A stretch of DNA of 64,000 nt from Acetobacterium woodii DSM 1030 (GCF_000247605.1 NC_016894.1:2717732-2781731); one strand, 5' to 3'; positions 8,518-17,741 are shown, counted from the stretch's first letter. Numbers and translations are program-made. The notes: generated from the sequence alone by a model not told the origin.

Positions 8518-10305
8518 TTATTTTGCAATTGCCGATAAACAAGCATTGTTTTTGAAATAATCATAACTGATTCCACATTCGCCAACTTCCCGAATATTTT
8601 TGCTGGTCTTTTTGTAATCTGCATGATAATCAGATCCACCGGAAATAATTGCGACCTTGTCTGTATACATTTCCTTGATTTTTTCAATGATTTCATTTTT
8701 GGTCAACTTCCCGTGATAGGTCGTTTTGTCATAGGTATAGGAAGCTTCAATCCCGTCTAAGCCAGCTTCAATTAGGGATTCAATAAATTCATCCCTGCTG
8801 ATTTTTTTTTCGTCAATTTTTATAGTTTCATCAATTAAATAAGGATGGGCAAGAATACAAATTCCACCGGTTTCATGTGCAAGTTTAATAATATCGACAG
8901 CTTTCGGTTTTTGCCGTTTAACAGAGTACTCGGGATTATTTCGACATAACAGTTTTCCGTCACTCCAAGTTTCGACATATCCTTTTTCTGCCATCAGATT
9001 AAATATGATTTTTTTCTGCACATCTTCTGACTTTCTCGGAATTCCACCATAATTTAAAACTTCATCCCATGTAATCGGAAAACCTTTTTTAGTTAATACC
9101 TCTGTCAATTCGCGATAAGTATGGATCTTACTTTCAACAATTTTTTTATTCATCTCACGAATTTTGTCATCGCTGTAATCACAACCCAAAACCACCAAAT
9201 GTACATCTTCGGCTTGTGTCTCACATGAAAATTCAATTCCGGGAAGAACTTTCACTCCTTTTGTTTTGGCATAAGCTGTCATATCAACCATAATGCCATT
9301 GACTTCGATTTTATCTGCCGGAAGAACATCATGATCCGTCATCGCGATGACACACATACCTAGACTAGAGGCTTTATCTATTAATTCTTTCGGTGTATCG
9401 CTGCCATCGGAACGAGTCGTGTGACAATGTAGATCAACCTCATAATTGGGACGTTTTCGATCACTAAGGCTAAAAAAACGGATATGTTCTTGAACCATTT
9501 TTTTTACTTGTTCCTTAACGTAAGCATCCAGTTTCAATGGATTATTCTGTTTAGGGTTTTGTTCCATATAATCCTTCATACCTTGACAATAAGCAATCTT
9601 TACAGCGGTCGAAATATTGACTTTGGCAGCCCCCAGATCAATCAACCGATAAAACATACCATCCGTCAGTCCGGTCCCACCATGTAATACCAAAGGACAA
9701 GGCGAATTGCTATTAATTGTTTCAAAAAGGTCATAATCAAGATTTATTTCGCCTTTATAAACACCATGAGCAGTTCCAATAGCTGGCGCAAAAGCATCTA
9801 CTTTGGTTTCACTTAAAAATACTTTGCAATCTTCCAATCGAGCATGTGCCCCTTCGCCTTCTTTAACATAGATATCGTCTTCAACACCAACAATAGCACC
9901 TAACTCCCCTTCAACTGTCACATCAAATTTTTGGGCATAAGCAACAATTTCTTTAGTATTAGCGATATTCTCTAAAAGCGGCAGTTTTGAACCATCATAC
10001 ATAACCGAAGACCATCCGGCATCGATACACGTTTTGGTAAATGCAACGTCTGTCGAATGATCCAGATGAATCGCAACTTTTACCTTTGCCTCTTCAACAA
10101 TTGGTTTTAACCAACTCATCATTTCTATTACGCCAAACGCTTTTACGGTCTTCACCGAAGTTTGCAGAATAATATTTTGGTTCAGCTCTTCTGCTCCTTC
10201 AACCGCCGCTTTTGCAGTCAGATAATTAACGATATTAAACGCACCTACTGCATACCGATTTTTTCTAGCATCCGTAAGGATACTTTTCATATTAACATAA
10301 CTCAT
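8518..10305 (-). CDS. Class II ketose-bisphosphate aldolase fused to a PHP domain
   Basis: 595 residues in two parts. Residues 1-285 are a class II (zinc) aldolase of the fructose/tagatose-bisphosphate type: IHLDHST at 79-85 carries the Asp and zinc His, with further ligands Glu134, His180 and His208 (VLHGGTG). Residues 288-595 are a PHP phosphoesterase domain: DLHCHTTRSDG at 291-301, TDHD at 323-326, PGIEFSCE, ILAHP and SGGSDYH all match its metal ligands. Aldolase and PHP phosphatase are normally separate proteins. The fusion suggests that a phosphorylated aldol product or donor is dephosphorylated by the same polypeptide. It is the last gene of the operon with two split transketolases and an RpiB-like isomerase. 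Confidence 0.9.
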   Translation of the reverse strand: MSYVNMKSILTDARKNRYAVGAFNIVNYLTAKAAVEGAEELNQNIILQTSVKTVKAFGVIEMMSWLKPIVEEAKVKVAIHLDHSTDVAFTKTCIDAGWSSVMYDGSKLPLLENIANTKEIVAYAQKFDVTVEGELGAIVGVEDDIYVKEGEGAHARLEDCKVFLSETKVDAFAPAIGTAHGVYKGEINLDYDLFETINSNSPCPLVLHGGTGLTDGMFYRLIDLGAAKVNISTAVKIAYCQGMKDYMEQNPKQNNPLKLDAYVKEQVKKMVQEHIRFFSLSDRKRPNYEVDLHCHTTRSDGSDTPKELIDKASSLGMCVIAMTDHDVLPADKIEVNGIMVDMTAYAKTKGVKVLPGIEFSCETQAEDVHLVVLGCDYSDDKIREMNKKIVESKIHTYRELTEVLTKKGFPITWDEVLNYGGIPRKSEDVQKKIIFNLMAEKGYVETWSDGKLLCRNNPEYSVKRQKPKAVDIIKLAHETGGICILAHPYLIDETIKIDEKKISRDEFIESLIEAGLDGIEASYTYDKTTYHGKLTKNEIIEKIKEMYTDKVAIISGGSDYHADYKKTSKNIREVGECGISYDYFKNNACLSAIAK

Positions 10306-10355
10306 TTTAACCTCTCTTCAATCATTTTTATGCCGATTTCGCCAAGATAAACGAT

Positions 10356-11294
10356 CTACGCTTCTAATAAAAAGCGAATAGCGGATTGTACAATACCATC
10401 AAGATCCAAGTGATAATAAGACAACAACTCATCATATTCTCCTGTTGTTGCATATACTTTGGGAATTCCAATCCGGTTGACCGTTACATTTTTCATGTTA
10501 CACAATAACTCACATACCATGGTTCCCATTCCGCCATCAGTATAATGTTCTTCAATGGTCATCACTCGTTTTGTTTTTTTAGCTGAACTTCTAATCAATT
10601 CTTGATCCAGCGGATAAACTGTCGGCAAGCCAATTACTCGGACTGAATAACCATTTTTTTCTAAAATTTTAGCGGCCTCAATAACTGTTGCTGTCATCGA
10701 ACCGGTGGAAATTATCGTTAACTCGTCACCATCTTGAATCAGCCTTCCTTTTCCAATTTCAAAAGGCGTCTCTTCAAATAAAACCGGAATCTTAGGATTG
10801 CCGATACGCATATAGACTGGCCCAGTATAATCGATCATCGCCTTAACAGCCATTTTAATTTCCGTCGGGTCCTGCGGTGCTAAAATAACAACATCAGGAA
10901 TTAACCGAATGATTCCAAAATCATCCAAGCTCTGATGTGTCGCGCCAAGATCGGAATAGGTGAGCCCACAATTTCGACCAACAACTTTAACATTTTGGTG
11001 CATATATCCAAGGTCATTTCGAAACATTTCATAAGGTCTAGCGGTGACAAATGGTGCAATTGCACAAAACACCGGAATTTTTCCAATGGTTGCCATTCCC
11101 GATGCCATTCCAATAATACCTTGCTCCATAATACCACATTCAAAATACCGATCAACATACGCTTTCGCGAATTCACCAAAACCGGAACTTTTCCCGCTAT
11201 CTGCCGAAAAGACAACAATGGACTGGTTTGTCGCCGCCAAATCCGTTACTGCTTGACCAAAAACTTTTCGTGGATCTAATTTCTCTCCGATCAT
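10356..11294 (-). CDS. Transketolase, C-terminal subunit (second pair)
   Basis: 312 residues corresponding to the pyrimidine-binding and C-terminal domains of transketolase. The glutamate that activates TPP lies in CGIMEQG near residue 56 (NVGIAEQN in the usual family), and LGATHQSLDDFG is present. It works only together with the N-terminal subunit encoded immediately upstream; the two genes overlap by 4 bp. The altered context around the catalytic Glu separates it from the other split pair in this operon, so the two transketolases probably have different substrates. Dihydroxyacetone synthase or 1-deoxyxylulose-type activities cannot be excluded. Confidence 0.87.
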   Translation of the reverse strand: MIGEKLDPRKVFGQAVTDLAATNQSIVVFSADSGKSSGFGEFAKAYVDRYFECGIMEQGIIGMASGMATIGKIPVFCAIAPFVTARPYEMFRNDLGYMHQNVKVVGRNCGLTYSDLGATHQSLDDFGIIRLIPDVVILAPQDPTEIKMAVKAMIDYTGPVYMRIGNPKIPVLFEETPFEIGKGRLIQDGDELTIISTGSMTATVIEAAKILEKNGYSVRVIGLPTVYPLDQELIRSSAKKTKRVMTIEEHYTDGGMGTMVCELLCNMKNVTVNRIGIPKVYATTGEYDELLSYYHLDLDGIVQSAIRFLLEA

Positions 11295-12241
11295 CGAACC
11301 ACCTCCTCAAGTCCTGATTGCAAACTTTGAATTCGCTTATTTAATAAGTTTTCAGCCTGTTCCAAATCTTTATCTGAAGGTTTCCAGAAATGAAATTCAG
11401 GATCATTTTCACCGATTGGTAAACCCTTGGATTTAATGGTTTGAGATAAAATCATCATTGGTTTTCCACTCATTTTATCAACATTATCCAATGCACTAAC
11501 AATCTCAAAAATATTATTGCCATTAATGTTTAGCACTTCCCAACCAAAAGCTCTAAATTTTTCATCAATTGGCCGCATATCCATCACTTCAACAACCTTT
11601 CCACTTATTTGCAGTTGATTATTGTCAATAAAAACAACCAGGTTATCTAACCCGAATTTTGAAGCGGCAGCGACAGCCTCCCAATTTGATCCTTCCGTTA
11701 GTTCTCCATCGCCCAGCATTACGTAAACCTTTGAATCAAGTTTATCCACTTTTAGTGCCATCGCCATTCCTGCGGCAATTGCCATCCCATGACCTAAAGC
11801 CCCGGTATTGGCTTCAATTCCCGGTAACTTATGCATATCCGGATGTCCTGGTATTTTGGAATGAAGTTTTCCATAACTATCAAGTATTGATTTTTCAAAA
11901 TAACCTTTTTCAGCCAGCACACCGTATTGAGCCATGCATTTATGTCCTGCCGATAAAATAAAGCGATCCCGGTTTTTCATCTGAGGATCTTTGGGGTTCA
12001 CTCTCATTTTATAAAAATACAAGGCTGAAATGATATCGATAGCCGAAAATGAGCCTCCGACATGGCCGTGCCCACTGGACCGAAGCATCCGAATAACGTT
12101 AAGCCGGCATTGGGCCGCTTTGATTTCCAGCTCGGTCATATTGGGTAAACCATATCCAAATTGATTCGATTTGGTCTGCCCAGTGAATCCGATCATATCT
12201 TTCTCAAGATGTCGTTCTTGTATTCGGGAAATTGTATCCAT
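11291..12241 (-). CDS. Transketolase, N-terminal subunit (second pair)
   Basis: 316 residues making up the TPP diphosphate-binding half of transketolase. GHGHVGG appears near residue 57 and the TPP motif GDGE...NN is present (GDGELTEGSNWEA to IDNN). It has about 35 extra N-terminal residues compared with the other N-subunit in the operon. GGGAGGAATA upstream of the ATG lies inside the end of the RpiB-like gene, so translation is coupled. Together with the next gene it forms a heteromeric transketolase that transfers two-carbon units between ketose and aldose phosphates. Confidence 0.88.
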   Translation of the reverse strand: MDTISRIQERHLEKDMIGFTGQTKSNQFGYGLPNMTELEIKAAQCRLNVIRMLRSSGHGHVGGSFSAIDIISALYFYKMRVNPKDPQMKNRDRFILSAGHKCMAQYGVLAEKGYFEKSILDSYGKLHSKIPGHPDMHKLPGIEANTGALGHGMAIAAGMAMALKVDKLDSKVYVMLGDGELTEGSNWEAVAAASKFGLDNLVVFIDNNQLQISGKVVEVMDMRPIDEKFRAFGWEVLNINGNNIFEIVSALDNVDKMSGKPMMILSQTIKSKGLPIGENDPEFHFWKPSDKDLEQAENLLNKRIQSLQSGLEEVVR

Positions 12242-12687
12242 TATTCCTCCCGCTTTCCCAGTTCGTATTCGCTAATTCGCTCTACCTTATTAGCCGATCT
12301 TGAATTGGGATCAAATGACAAACTCAAATACTCTCTAACAAAACATTTGCCCAGTTCAATACCGGTAACCTGAGCGCCAAGCGTGATAATATTAGCATTA
12401 TTGCTCAACTGCGCACGTTGAGCCTGATAAATATTGTTAACTAATGCAGCATAAGCGCCCTTAACCTTATTGGCCGCAATCGATACCCCAATACCGGTTC
12501 CGCAAATTAGAATACCGCGATCATACTCTTTTCTGGCAACCGCTTCGGCGACTGCAATTGCAACGTTTGCATAAACCGGATCTGCACTTCCAAAATCAGT
12601 ACATTCGTAACCCAATTCTTTTATAAAAGGAATTAATACCGCTTTATATTCTTTCGCATTCGGGTCACATCCTATTGCTATCTTCAT
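12241..12687 (-). CDS. RpiB/LacAB-family sugar-phosphate isomerase, altered active site
   Basis: 148 residues from the ATG at 12687, preceded by AAGGAGAT; an earlier in-frame ATG lies 72 bp upstream without such a site. The RpiB/LacA-LacB fold is clear: catalytic Cys62 sits in LICGTGIGVSIAANK. Aligned by eye with E. coli RpiB, the two active-site histidines are replaced: His10 by Pro9 and His99, which opens the sugar ring, by Ser95 (QLSNNAN). Such changes fit isomerases that act on open-chain substrates, for example tetrose phosphates of the EryI type, rather than ribose 5-phosphate. It lies between two split transketolases whose products include tetrose and pentose phosphates. Confidence 0.82.
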   Translation of the reverse strand: MKIAIGCDPNAKEYKAVLIPFIKELGYECTDFGSADPVYANVAIAVAEAVARKEYDRGILICGTGIGVSIAANKVKGAYAALVNNIYQAQRAQLSNNANIITLGAQVTGIELGKCFVREYLSLSFDPNSRSANKVERISEYELGKREE

Positions 12688-12733
12688 TTCAATCTCCTTA
12701 TTTTTAATTTTTAGATTCTCTAAAATCACTTGT

Positions 12734-13672
12734 TCATTTACCAAAGCGCTTGATTTCATCGGCTATTTTTTTTGCTGAAAGGCCATAATAATCCAGTAAT
12801 TCTAACGGTTTCCCGGATCTTCCAAAACAATCCTTCATGCCAATCATTTTTATCGGACAAGGAAACTGCTGACTGACAACTTCAGCGACGGCACTACCTA
12901 AACCACATAAAATATTACTTTCTTCCACTGTTACAATTCTTCCCGTCTCTCTAGCCGCTTTAATAATAATTTCTGAATCGATCGGTTTTATGGTGTGCAT
13001 ATCAATCACGCGGCAATTCAGTCCGTCAGATTTCAACATCTGACTAGCTTTTAATACTTCCTGGACCATCAGGCCTGAGGTTATAATTGTTAGATCGCTG
13101 CCTTCACTTAATGTGATTCCTTTTCCTAGCTGAAAATCACAATGCCCTTCTTCATAAACCGCTTCGACAGCCAACCGTCCCAATCGCAAATAAAATGGGC
13201 CGTCTATTTCTAACGCTGTTTTTACCGCTAATCGGGTTGAAACGGCATCACACGGCTGAATAATTTGCATATTCGGGATCGATCGCATAATTCCCAAATC
13301 CTCCACTGCCTGATGTGATGCTCCATCTTCACCAACTGAAATACCCGCATGGGTGGCTCCAATTTTTACATTTAGGTTGGGGTAACAAATGGAGTTTCTG
13401 ATTTGTTCACAACCTCGCCCGGCAGCAAAAACTGCAAAGGTGCTGGCAAAACAAGGTTTCCCCATTGATGCGATGCCTGCTGCTACTGACATCATATTAC
13501 CTTCAGCGATCCCCATATTAAAATGGCGTTCCGGAAAATCTTCTTTAAAAAAACGGGTCATCGTCGATTTGGTCAAATCGGCATCTAAAACATAAAATCC
13601 ATAATCCTTTCCCAACTCTGCCAATGCTTTACCATACGCTTCTCTGGTTGCAATTTTTTCCCGATTACTCAT
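12734..13672 (-). CDS. Transketolase, C-terminal subunit (first pair)
   Basis: 312 residues, pyrimidine-binding plus C-terminal domains of transketolase. NMGIAEGNMMSVAAG holds the TPP-activating Glu, although Gly replaces the usual Gln after it (AEQN becomes AEGN). VGEDGASHQAVEDL is the typical active-site loop. The start at 13672 has GGGGAAAT upstream and overlaps the N-subunit stop by 8 bp, so the two subunits are translationally coupled. This pair looks closer to standard split transketolases than the second pair in the same operon. Confidence 0.88.
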   Translation of the reverse strand: MSNREKIATREAYGKALAELGKDYGFYVLDADLTKSTMTRFFKEDFPERHFNMGIAEGNMMSVAAGIASMGKPCFASTFAVFAAGRGCEQIRNSICYPNLNVKIGATHAGISVGEDGASHQAVEDLGIMRSIPNMQIIQPCDAVSTRLAVKTALEIDGPFYLRLGRLAVEAVYEEGHCDFQLGKGITLSEGSDLTIITSGLMVQEVLKASQMLKSDGLNCRVIDMHTIKPIDSEIIIKAARETGRIVTVEESNILCGLGSAVAEVVSQQFPCPIKMIGMKDCFGRSGKPLELLDYYGLSAKKIADEIKRFGK

Positions 13673-14513
13673 GGCATTTCCCCAATTCCTTAATCTTTGC
13701 ATCTAATTCTAAAACAGCCATTTCGTATTGCTCTTGGTTAGGAGTACTGCCATGCCACTGATATTGACCTTCCATAAATGAAACCCCTTTTCCTTTAACC
13801 GTATGTCCAACAATGACAGTCGGTTTATCCGTTTTGGCCATATGAATGGTATCAAGGACCATCGTTAATTCACTGATATCGTTTCCATTACAGCTTAGAA
13901 CGTTCCAATCAAAGGCCTTAAACTTTTTGGCGACATCACCAACATTCATGACCATTTGAGTGTTACCATCAATTTGCAATCCATTCAAATCAACAAAAGC
14001 CACCAATCGATTTAGACCATAATGAGCTGCACACATTGAAGCCTCCCAGACCTGACCTTCCTGGAGTTCTCCATCTCCGAGAATAACATAAACCCAATTA
14101 TCATATTTTTCGGCTCGCGAAGCCAATGCCATTCCAACCGCTGCTGAAATTCCCTGTCCCAAAGATCCGGTTGACATATCTACTCCTGAAACATGCTTCA
14201 TACATGGATGACCTTGTAAATAACTGTCGATTTTTCTAAATGTTTTTAAATCCTCTAAAGGAAAGTAATCTTTAAGTGCCAGAACTGCATAAAGTGCCGG
14301 AGCACAATGACCCTTTGATAATACTACTCGGTCGCGATCGATCATTTCCGGGTGGTTAGCATCAAAATTCAAATATCTTTCATAAACACAGGCAAGAAAA
14401 TCTGCACAAGATAACGATCCTCCTGGATGTCCACTTTTAGCAGAATATACTTCCTCAATGACCCATCGCCTTATTTTCGCTGCCAATATTTCAATACTAT
14501 CTACATTTTGCAT
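13665..14513 (-). CDS. Transketolase, N-terminal subunit (first pair)
   Basis: 282 residues, TPP diphosphate-binding domain of transketolase: SGHPGGSLSCADFLA near residue 27, LSKGHCAPALYA, and the TPP motif GDGELQEGQ...VDLN. The ATG at 14513 is preceded by AAGGAAAGG, whereas a longer reading starting 45 bp earlier has no such support. It is the first gene of the operon tktN-tktC-rpiB-tktN-tktC-aldolase/PHP and is divergent from the CdaR-type regulator at 14774, which is the obvious candidate to control it. Confidence 0.88.
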   Translation of the reverse strand: MQNVDSIEILAAKIRRWVIEEVYSAKSGHPGGSLSCADFLACVYERYLNFDANHPEMIDRDRVVLSKGHCAPALYAVLALKDYFPLEDLKTFRKIDSYLQGHPCMKHVSGVDMSTGSLGQGISAAVGMALASRAEKYDNWVYVILGDGELQEGQVWEASMCAAHYGLNRLVAFVDLNGLQIDGNTQMVMNVGDVAKKFKAFDWNVLSCNGNDISELTMVLDTIHMAKTDKPTVIVGHTVKGKGVSFMEGQYQWHGSTPNQEQYEMAVLELDAKIKELGKCHE

Positions 14514-14773
14514 ATACTTTCCTTTCCTTATGATAACTTTAGAAGCTTTTTTACACATGCATTTGTTATTTCTTCTAATCTAATGGTAACGAATATTGCT
14601 ATTCATGTAAATATTTGAACACACTGAATTTTTAAATCAATTCTGGTTCACTCATATAAACACAATTGTATTAAACATCTAAATATTTATTTCATTTTTA
14701 TTCCTTCGACACATATGTACAGTAGCTTTAAAAATGGTATGCTTGAGAAAATATTAGATAGAGGTGATTTTAG

Positions 14774-15898
14774 TTGATCGATAAAGAATTTGCTGAAAGG
14801 TTTATTGAGGAAATCAGTGAAAATTCATCTTATAGTTTTCTTGTCTTTAATTGCAAAGGCATCATCCTTGCTGCTACCGAAAAAGAACGGGAAGGTGCAT
14901 TTCATGAAGCCGCCTATAGTATGATGCAGAATAACAAAAATATGATTATCATAGAAAATGATAACGTTAAAAACTACATCGGTGTTAAACCAGGCATCAA
15001 TGTAATCGTTTCACACAATCATAAAATGATTGGTGCTATTGCGATGACTGGTCCTCCTGACGAAATTTATGAAATTATTATGGTTGCAAAGATGACGTTT
15101 GAAAAAATGTTTGATTATGAAATTTTAAAAAAACAAGCCCTTCAAAACAATAACAAACGGGAAGCTTTTTACGGTTTGTTATTGGTCGGTGAGCCGGAAA
15201 ATGCTGAAAAATTGAATAAAATGGCCAAACATCTTGATCTTTCGAATGATTTACTAAGAGTACCGGTCCTTTTTACCACAACCAGCAATAATGAAAATAT
15301 TGTTTTATCGACAATTCAGAAAAGCGAGTACTTCAGTCAACAAGACTTTGCTTTTATCAGCCGGAAACAAACATTGGTTGTCTTTAAAAGTATTAATAAA
15401 TCTTCCAGCGACTTGTTCAAATTATACCGAAAAGATTTGTTTAAATTTATCAATCCAATTTGTGAGACCTTAACAGAAAAAAACATATCGTATAATTACT
15501 TCGTGGGAAGTTTTCAAAATTCTCTCAATAACTACCATTTTGCATACAAACACTGTCTTTGGTTGGCTGAAAGAAATCTCCTACGCTCCTTTTTCTATGA
15601 TTACATTGATGATTATATTCAATCAATTATCCCCATTCAAGAGCTTAATGGTATTTACCATTCCATTGAAACAATGATGGATTCCAAAATGAGAAAAGAT
15701 TTTTTTGAACTTTTCTCAGTGCTTAAGCAATACAATTATAATTTAGTTGAAAGCAGTGAAAGTTTAAATATTCACAAGAACACCTTGATTTTCCGCTTAA
15801 ATAAATACAAAAATTATTTTAATTTTAATCCGATCCATGATTCTGAAGATCGCGCGTTTGCCGATTTTCTTTGTATTTATATTAATCTCTTATTTTAG
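14774..15898 (+). CDS. CdaR-type transcriptional regulator (sugar-diacid recognition + PucR HTH)
   Basis: 374 residues. The N-terminal 130 residues match the putative sugar diacid recognition domain of CdaR/SdaR (start motif FAERFIEE, GAIAMTGPPDEIYE near residue 95). The C-terminal 65 residues are a PucR-type HTH (NYNLVESSESLNIHKNTLIF). The middle is a poorly conserved linker domain. CdaR relatives sense glycerate, glucarate or galactarate and activate catabolic genes. The start codon is TTG, chosen because AGAGGTGA precedes it and the N-terminal domain begins there. It is the only plus-strand gene in the island and is divergent from the transketolase operon. Confidence 0.85.
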   Translation: MIDKEFAERFIEEISENSSYSFLVFNCKGIILAATEKEREGAFHEAAYSMMQNNKNMIIIENDNVKNYIGVKPGINVIVSHNHKMIGAIAMTGPPDEIYEIIMVAKMTFEKMFDYEILKKQALQNNNKREAFYGLLLVGEPENAEKLNKMAKHLDLSNDLLRVPVLFTTTSNNENIVLSTIQKSEYFSQQDFAFISRKQTLVVFKSINKSSSDLFKLYRKDLFKFINPICETLTEKNISYNYFVGSFQNSLNNYHFAYKHCLWLAERNLLRSFFYDYIDDYIQSIIPIQELNGIYHSIETMMDSKMRKDFFELFSVLKQYNYNLVESSESLNIHKNTLIFRLNKYKNYFNFNPIHDSEDRAFADFLCIYINLLF

Positions 15899-15982
15899 AA
15901 AAGCTTACCATCAATAAAAATTATAACATCCTCCTTGTTTTCATCACAGTATTGACGAATTCAATAAAAAAACAACCGCTCC

Positions 15983-16030
15983 TCAAAAAGAAACGACTGA
16001 AAGCTTCAACTTTCAGTCGTTTCTTTTTGA
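15983..16030. terminator. Bidirectional terminator between regulator and pseudokinase genes
   Basis: 21-bp perfect arms (15983-16003 and 16010-16030) with a 6-nt loop and A/T tracts inside the stem feet. It overlaps the last codons of the minus-strand FGGY gene and serves the convergent CdaR-type gene as well. Confidence 0.88.
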
Positions 16031-17523
16031 AACAAATTTTCATTCCAACCGAGTGTTCGGTTAATCGCTTCACACCAGCCTGCATACCTCGCTAATCGTA
16101 CCTCTTCTGATAACTCCGGGAAAAAAGATTTTTCAATTTTCAAAGCCCCTTTAAAATCTTCAAACGTCCATATTCCTGCTGCTAACCCTGCCAACTGAGC
16201 CGCACTAAATGAATCTGCTTCGACTAAATAAGGTCGATCTACCTGGGCATTTAAGATATCCGCCATCATCTGAGCTAATAGGTCATTTTTCGAATCTGTT
16301 CCAACGACACGTATTTCATCAATTTTTATCCATGTATCTTTTTCAACCACATCAAGAATATCTTTCAAACGGTAAACAATACCTTCCAGTGTTGCCCTGA
16401 CAAGATGAGCGCGGGTAGTCCCCCGGTTAATTCCAAAAATAGTACCCCGAGTCATACAATCATGATAGGGTACACTGATCCCGGTTAACGCCGGAACAAA
16501 GTATACACCCCCGGTATCTTCCACTTCTTTTGCGATTATTTCAGATTCCAGTGAATCTGAAATAATGGAAATCCCCTCTTCCAACCATTGCAACGCCGAA
16601 CCCGTTTCTGAGTCAAATCCTTCCAGTGCATATTCAGTTTTACCGTTAATATTCCAGGCAATCACCGTATTTAAACCGTAATCAGAGATAATACATTCGT
16701 TACCAATATAAATATCAATAATCGATACGGCTTGATTCATAATCTTACAAATACCCCGTTGATTACATTCCACGGCAAACAAAGCAGCCTGTTGATCAGC
16801 AATATCACTGCCAATTGCAATCTCACGACCAAAAATCTCTGCTAAAACAACCCCAAAATCACCCGAATCATTGACAACTTGAGGATAAATATCCGTTGTT
16901 ATTCCTAATGTTTGTAAAAACTCCGTATACCATTCTTCTTTCCGCAACTGAAAACTTCCCATCGAAGACGCATTTGAATAACTCACAACATGTTTTTTAC
17001 CCCCAGTGAGTTTCCAGATCAGCCAAGTATCAATTGTGCCAAACAAAGCATCACCAGCTTCAATTTTTTCCTTTATGATCGGAACATTGTTAATATACCA
17101 GTTAAGCGATAGTGATGAGTAAGCTGGCGATACTTTCCATCCCATGGCTTTTCTAGCCTTCTCACCCCAAGGGCTCTCATTGATTTCCCGGCATTTAGAG
17201 TTTGTTCGACTATCCTGCCAGGTAATGGCTCGTTCCAGTGGCAGTCCCGTCGTTTTATCCCAAACTAAACAGGTCGATCTTTGATTTGTAATTCCCAGAG
17301 ATATTATTTCTTTTGCACCAATACCCGCCGCCGCTATAGCGTGTTTACAAACATCAATACTCTTTTCATATATTTCCATTGCATCATGTTCAACACGATA
17401 GCTACTCGGAGTATATTGAGTGAATTTTTCGGAATCTTTTGATATAATATTAAACTGTTCATCGTAAATTGTTGCTTTGATCACGTTTGCGCCAGCGCTG
17501 ATAACCATGATATATTTTTTCAA
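16006..17523 (-). CDS. FGGY-family protein resembling glycerol kinase, probable pseudokinase
   Basis: 505 residues, full FGGY length and clearly glycerol-kinase-like. However, all three ATP-contact motifs are degraded. Phosphate-1 reads ISAGANVIKA where the kinase at 19800 has IDSGTTSGRA; phosphate-2 reads MNQAVS instead of YGTAGV; the adenosine motif reads VGTDSKN instead of DGGAVQN. The catalytic Asp region (IADQQAALF) and some substrate residues (Arg in NQRS, WQD) remain, but the Glu after Arg is Ser. The start is TTG with GGGAGTG ahead of it. A terminator separates it from the SDR gene upstream, so it has its own promoter. It may be a regulatory subunit or sensor rather than an enzyme. 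Confidence 0.8.
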   Translation of the reverse strand: MKKYIMVISAGANVIKATIYDEQFNIISKDSEKFTQYTPSSYRVEHDAMEIYEKSIDVCKHAIAAAGIGAKEIISLGITNQRSTCLVWDKTTGLPLERAITWQDSRTNSKCREINESPWGEKARKAMGWKVSPAYSSLSLNWYINNVPIIKEKIEAGDALFGTIDTWLIWKLTGGKKHVVSYSNASSMGSFQLRKEEWYTEFLQTLGITTDIYPQVVNDSGDFGVVLAEIFGREIAIGSDIADQQAALFAVECNQRGICKIMNQAVSIIDIYIGNECIISDYGLNTVIAWNINGKTEYALEGFDSETGSALQWLEEGISIISDSLESEIIAKEVEDTGGVYFVPALTGISVPYHDCMTRGTIFGINRGTTRAHLVRATLEGIVYRLKDILDVVEKDTWIKIDEIRVVGTDSKNDLLAQMMADILNAQVDRPYLVEADSFSAAQLAGLAAGIWTFEDFKGALKIEKSFFPELSEEVRLARYAGWCEAINRTLGWNENLFQKETTES

Positions 17524-17689
17524 TATCTCACTCCCTTATTGATTTCTCAATTACTCAGTATTGGACGATTAATTTTTATTTTATTATATCACGTTAGATA
17601 TAATTTGCAATTAATTGTTCGCTCCAGTTCTACCGCTATCTTAACCTCTTAGTTATTGAGCTTTACATTTTTCATAAAAATATTAGTTG

Positions 17690-17741
17690 AAAAAAACGCC
17701 ATTAACCGATTTATTTCATACATATCATCAGTTAATGGCAT
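17690..17741 (-). terminator. Terminator after the SDR gene
   Basis: Minus-strand hairpin GCCATTAACTGAT/ATCGGTTAATGGC with one mismatch and a long loop, followed by a run of seven T (17691-17697 on the plus strand as A). It ends the operon that includes the SDR gene at 17796, so the pseudokinase gene downstream needs its own promoter. Confidence 0.7.

Noticed and set aside
10356-14513. Sulfoquinovose (sulfo-transketolase) degradation operon
   Set aside because: A split transketolase and RpiB-like isomerase would fit, but I see no sulfoquinovose isomerase, sulfoacetaldehyde reductase or sulfonate exporter, and the rest of the island does not match.
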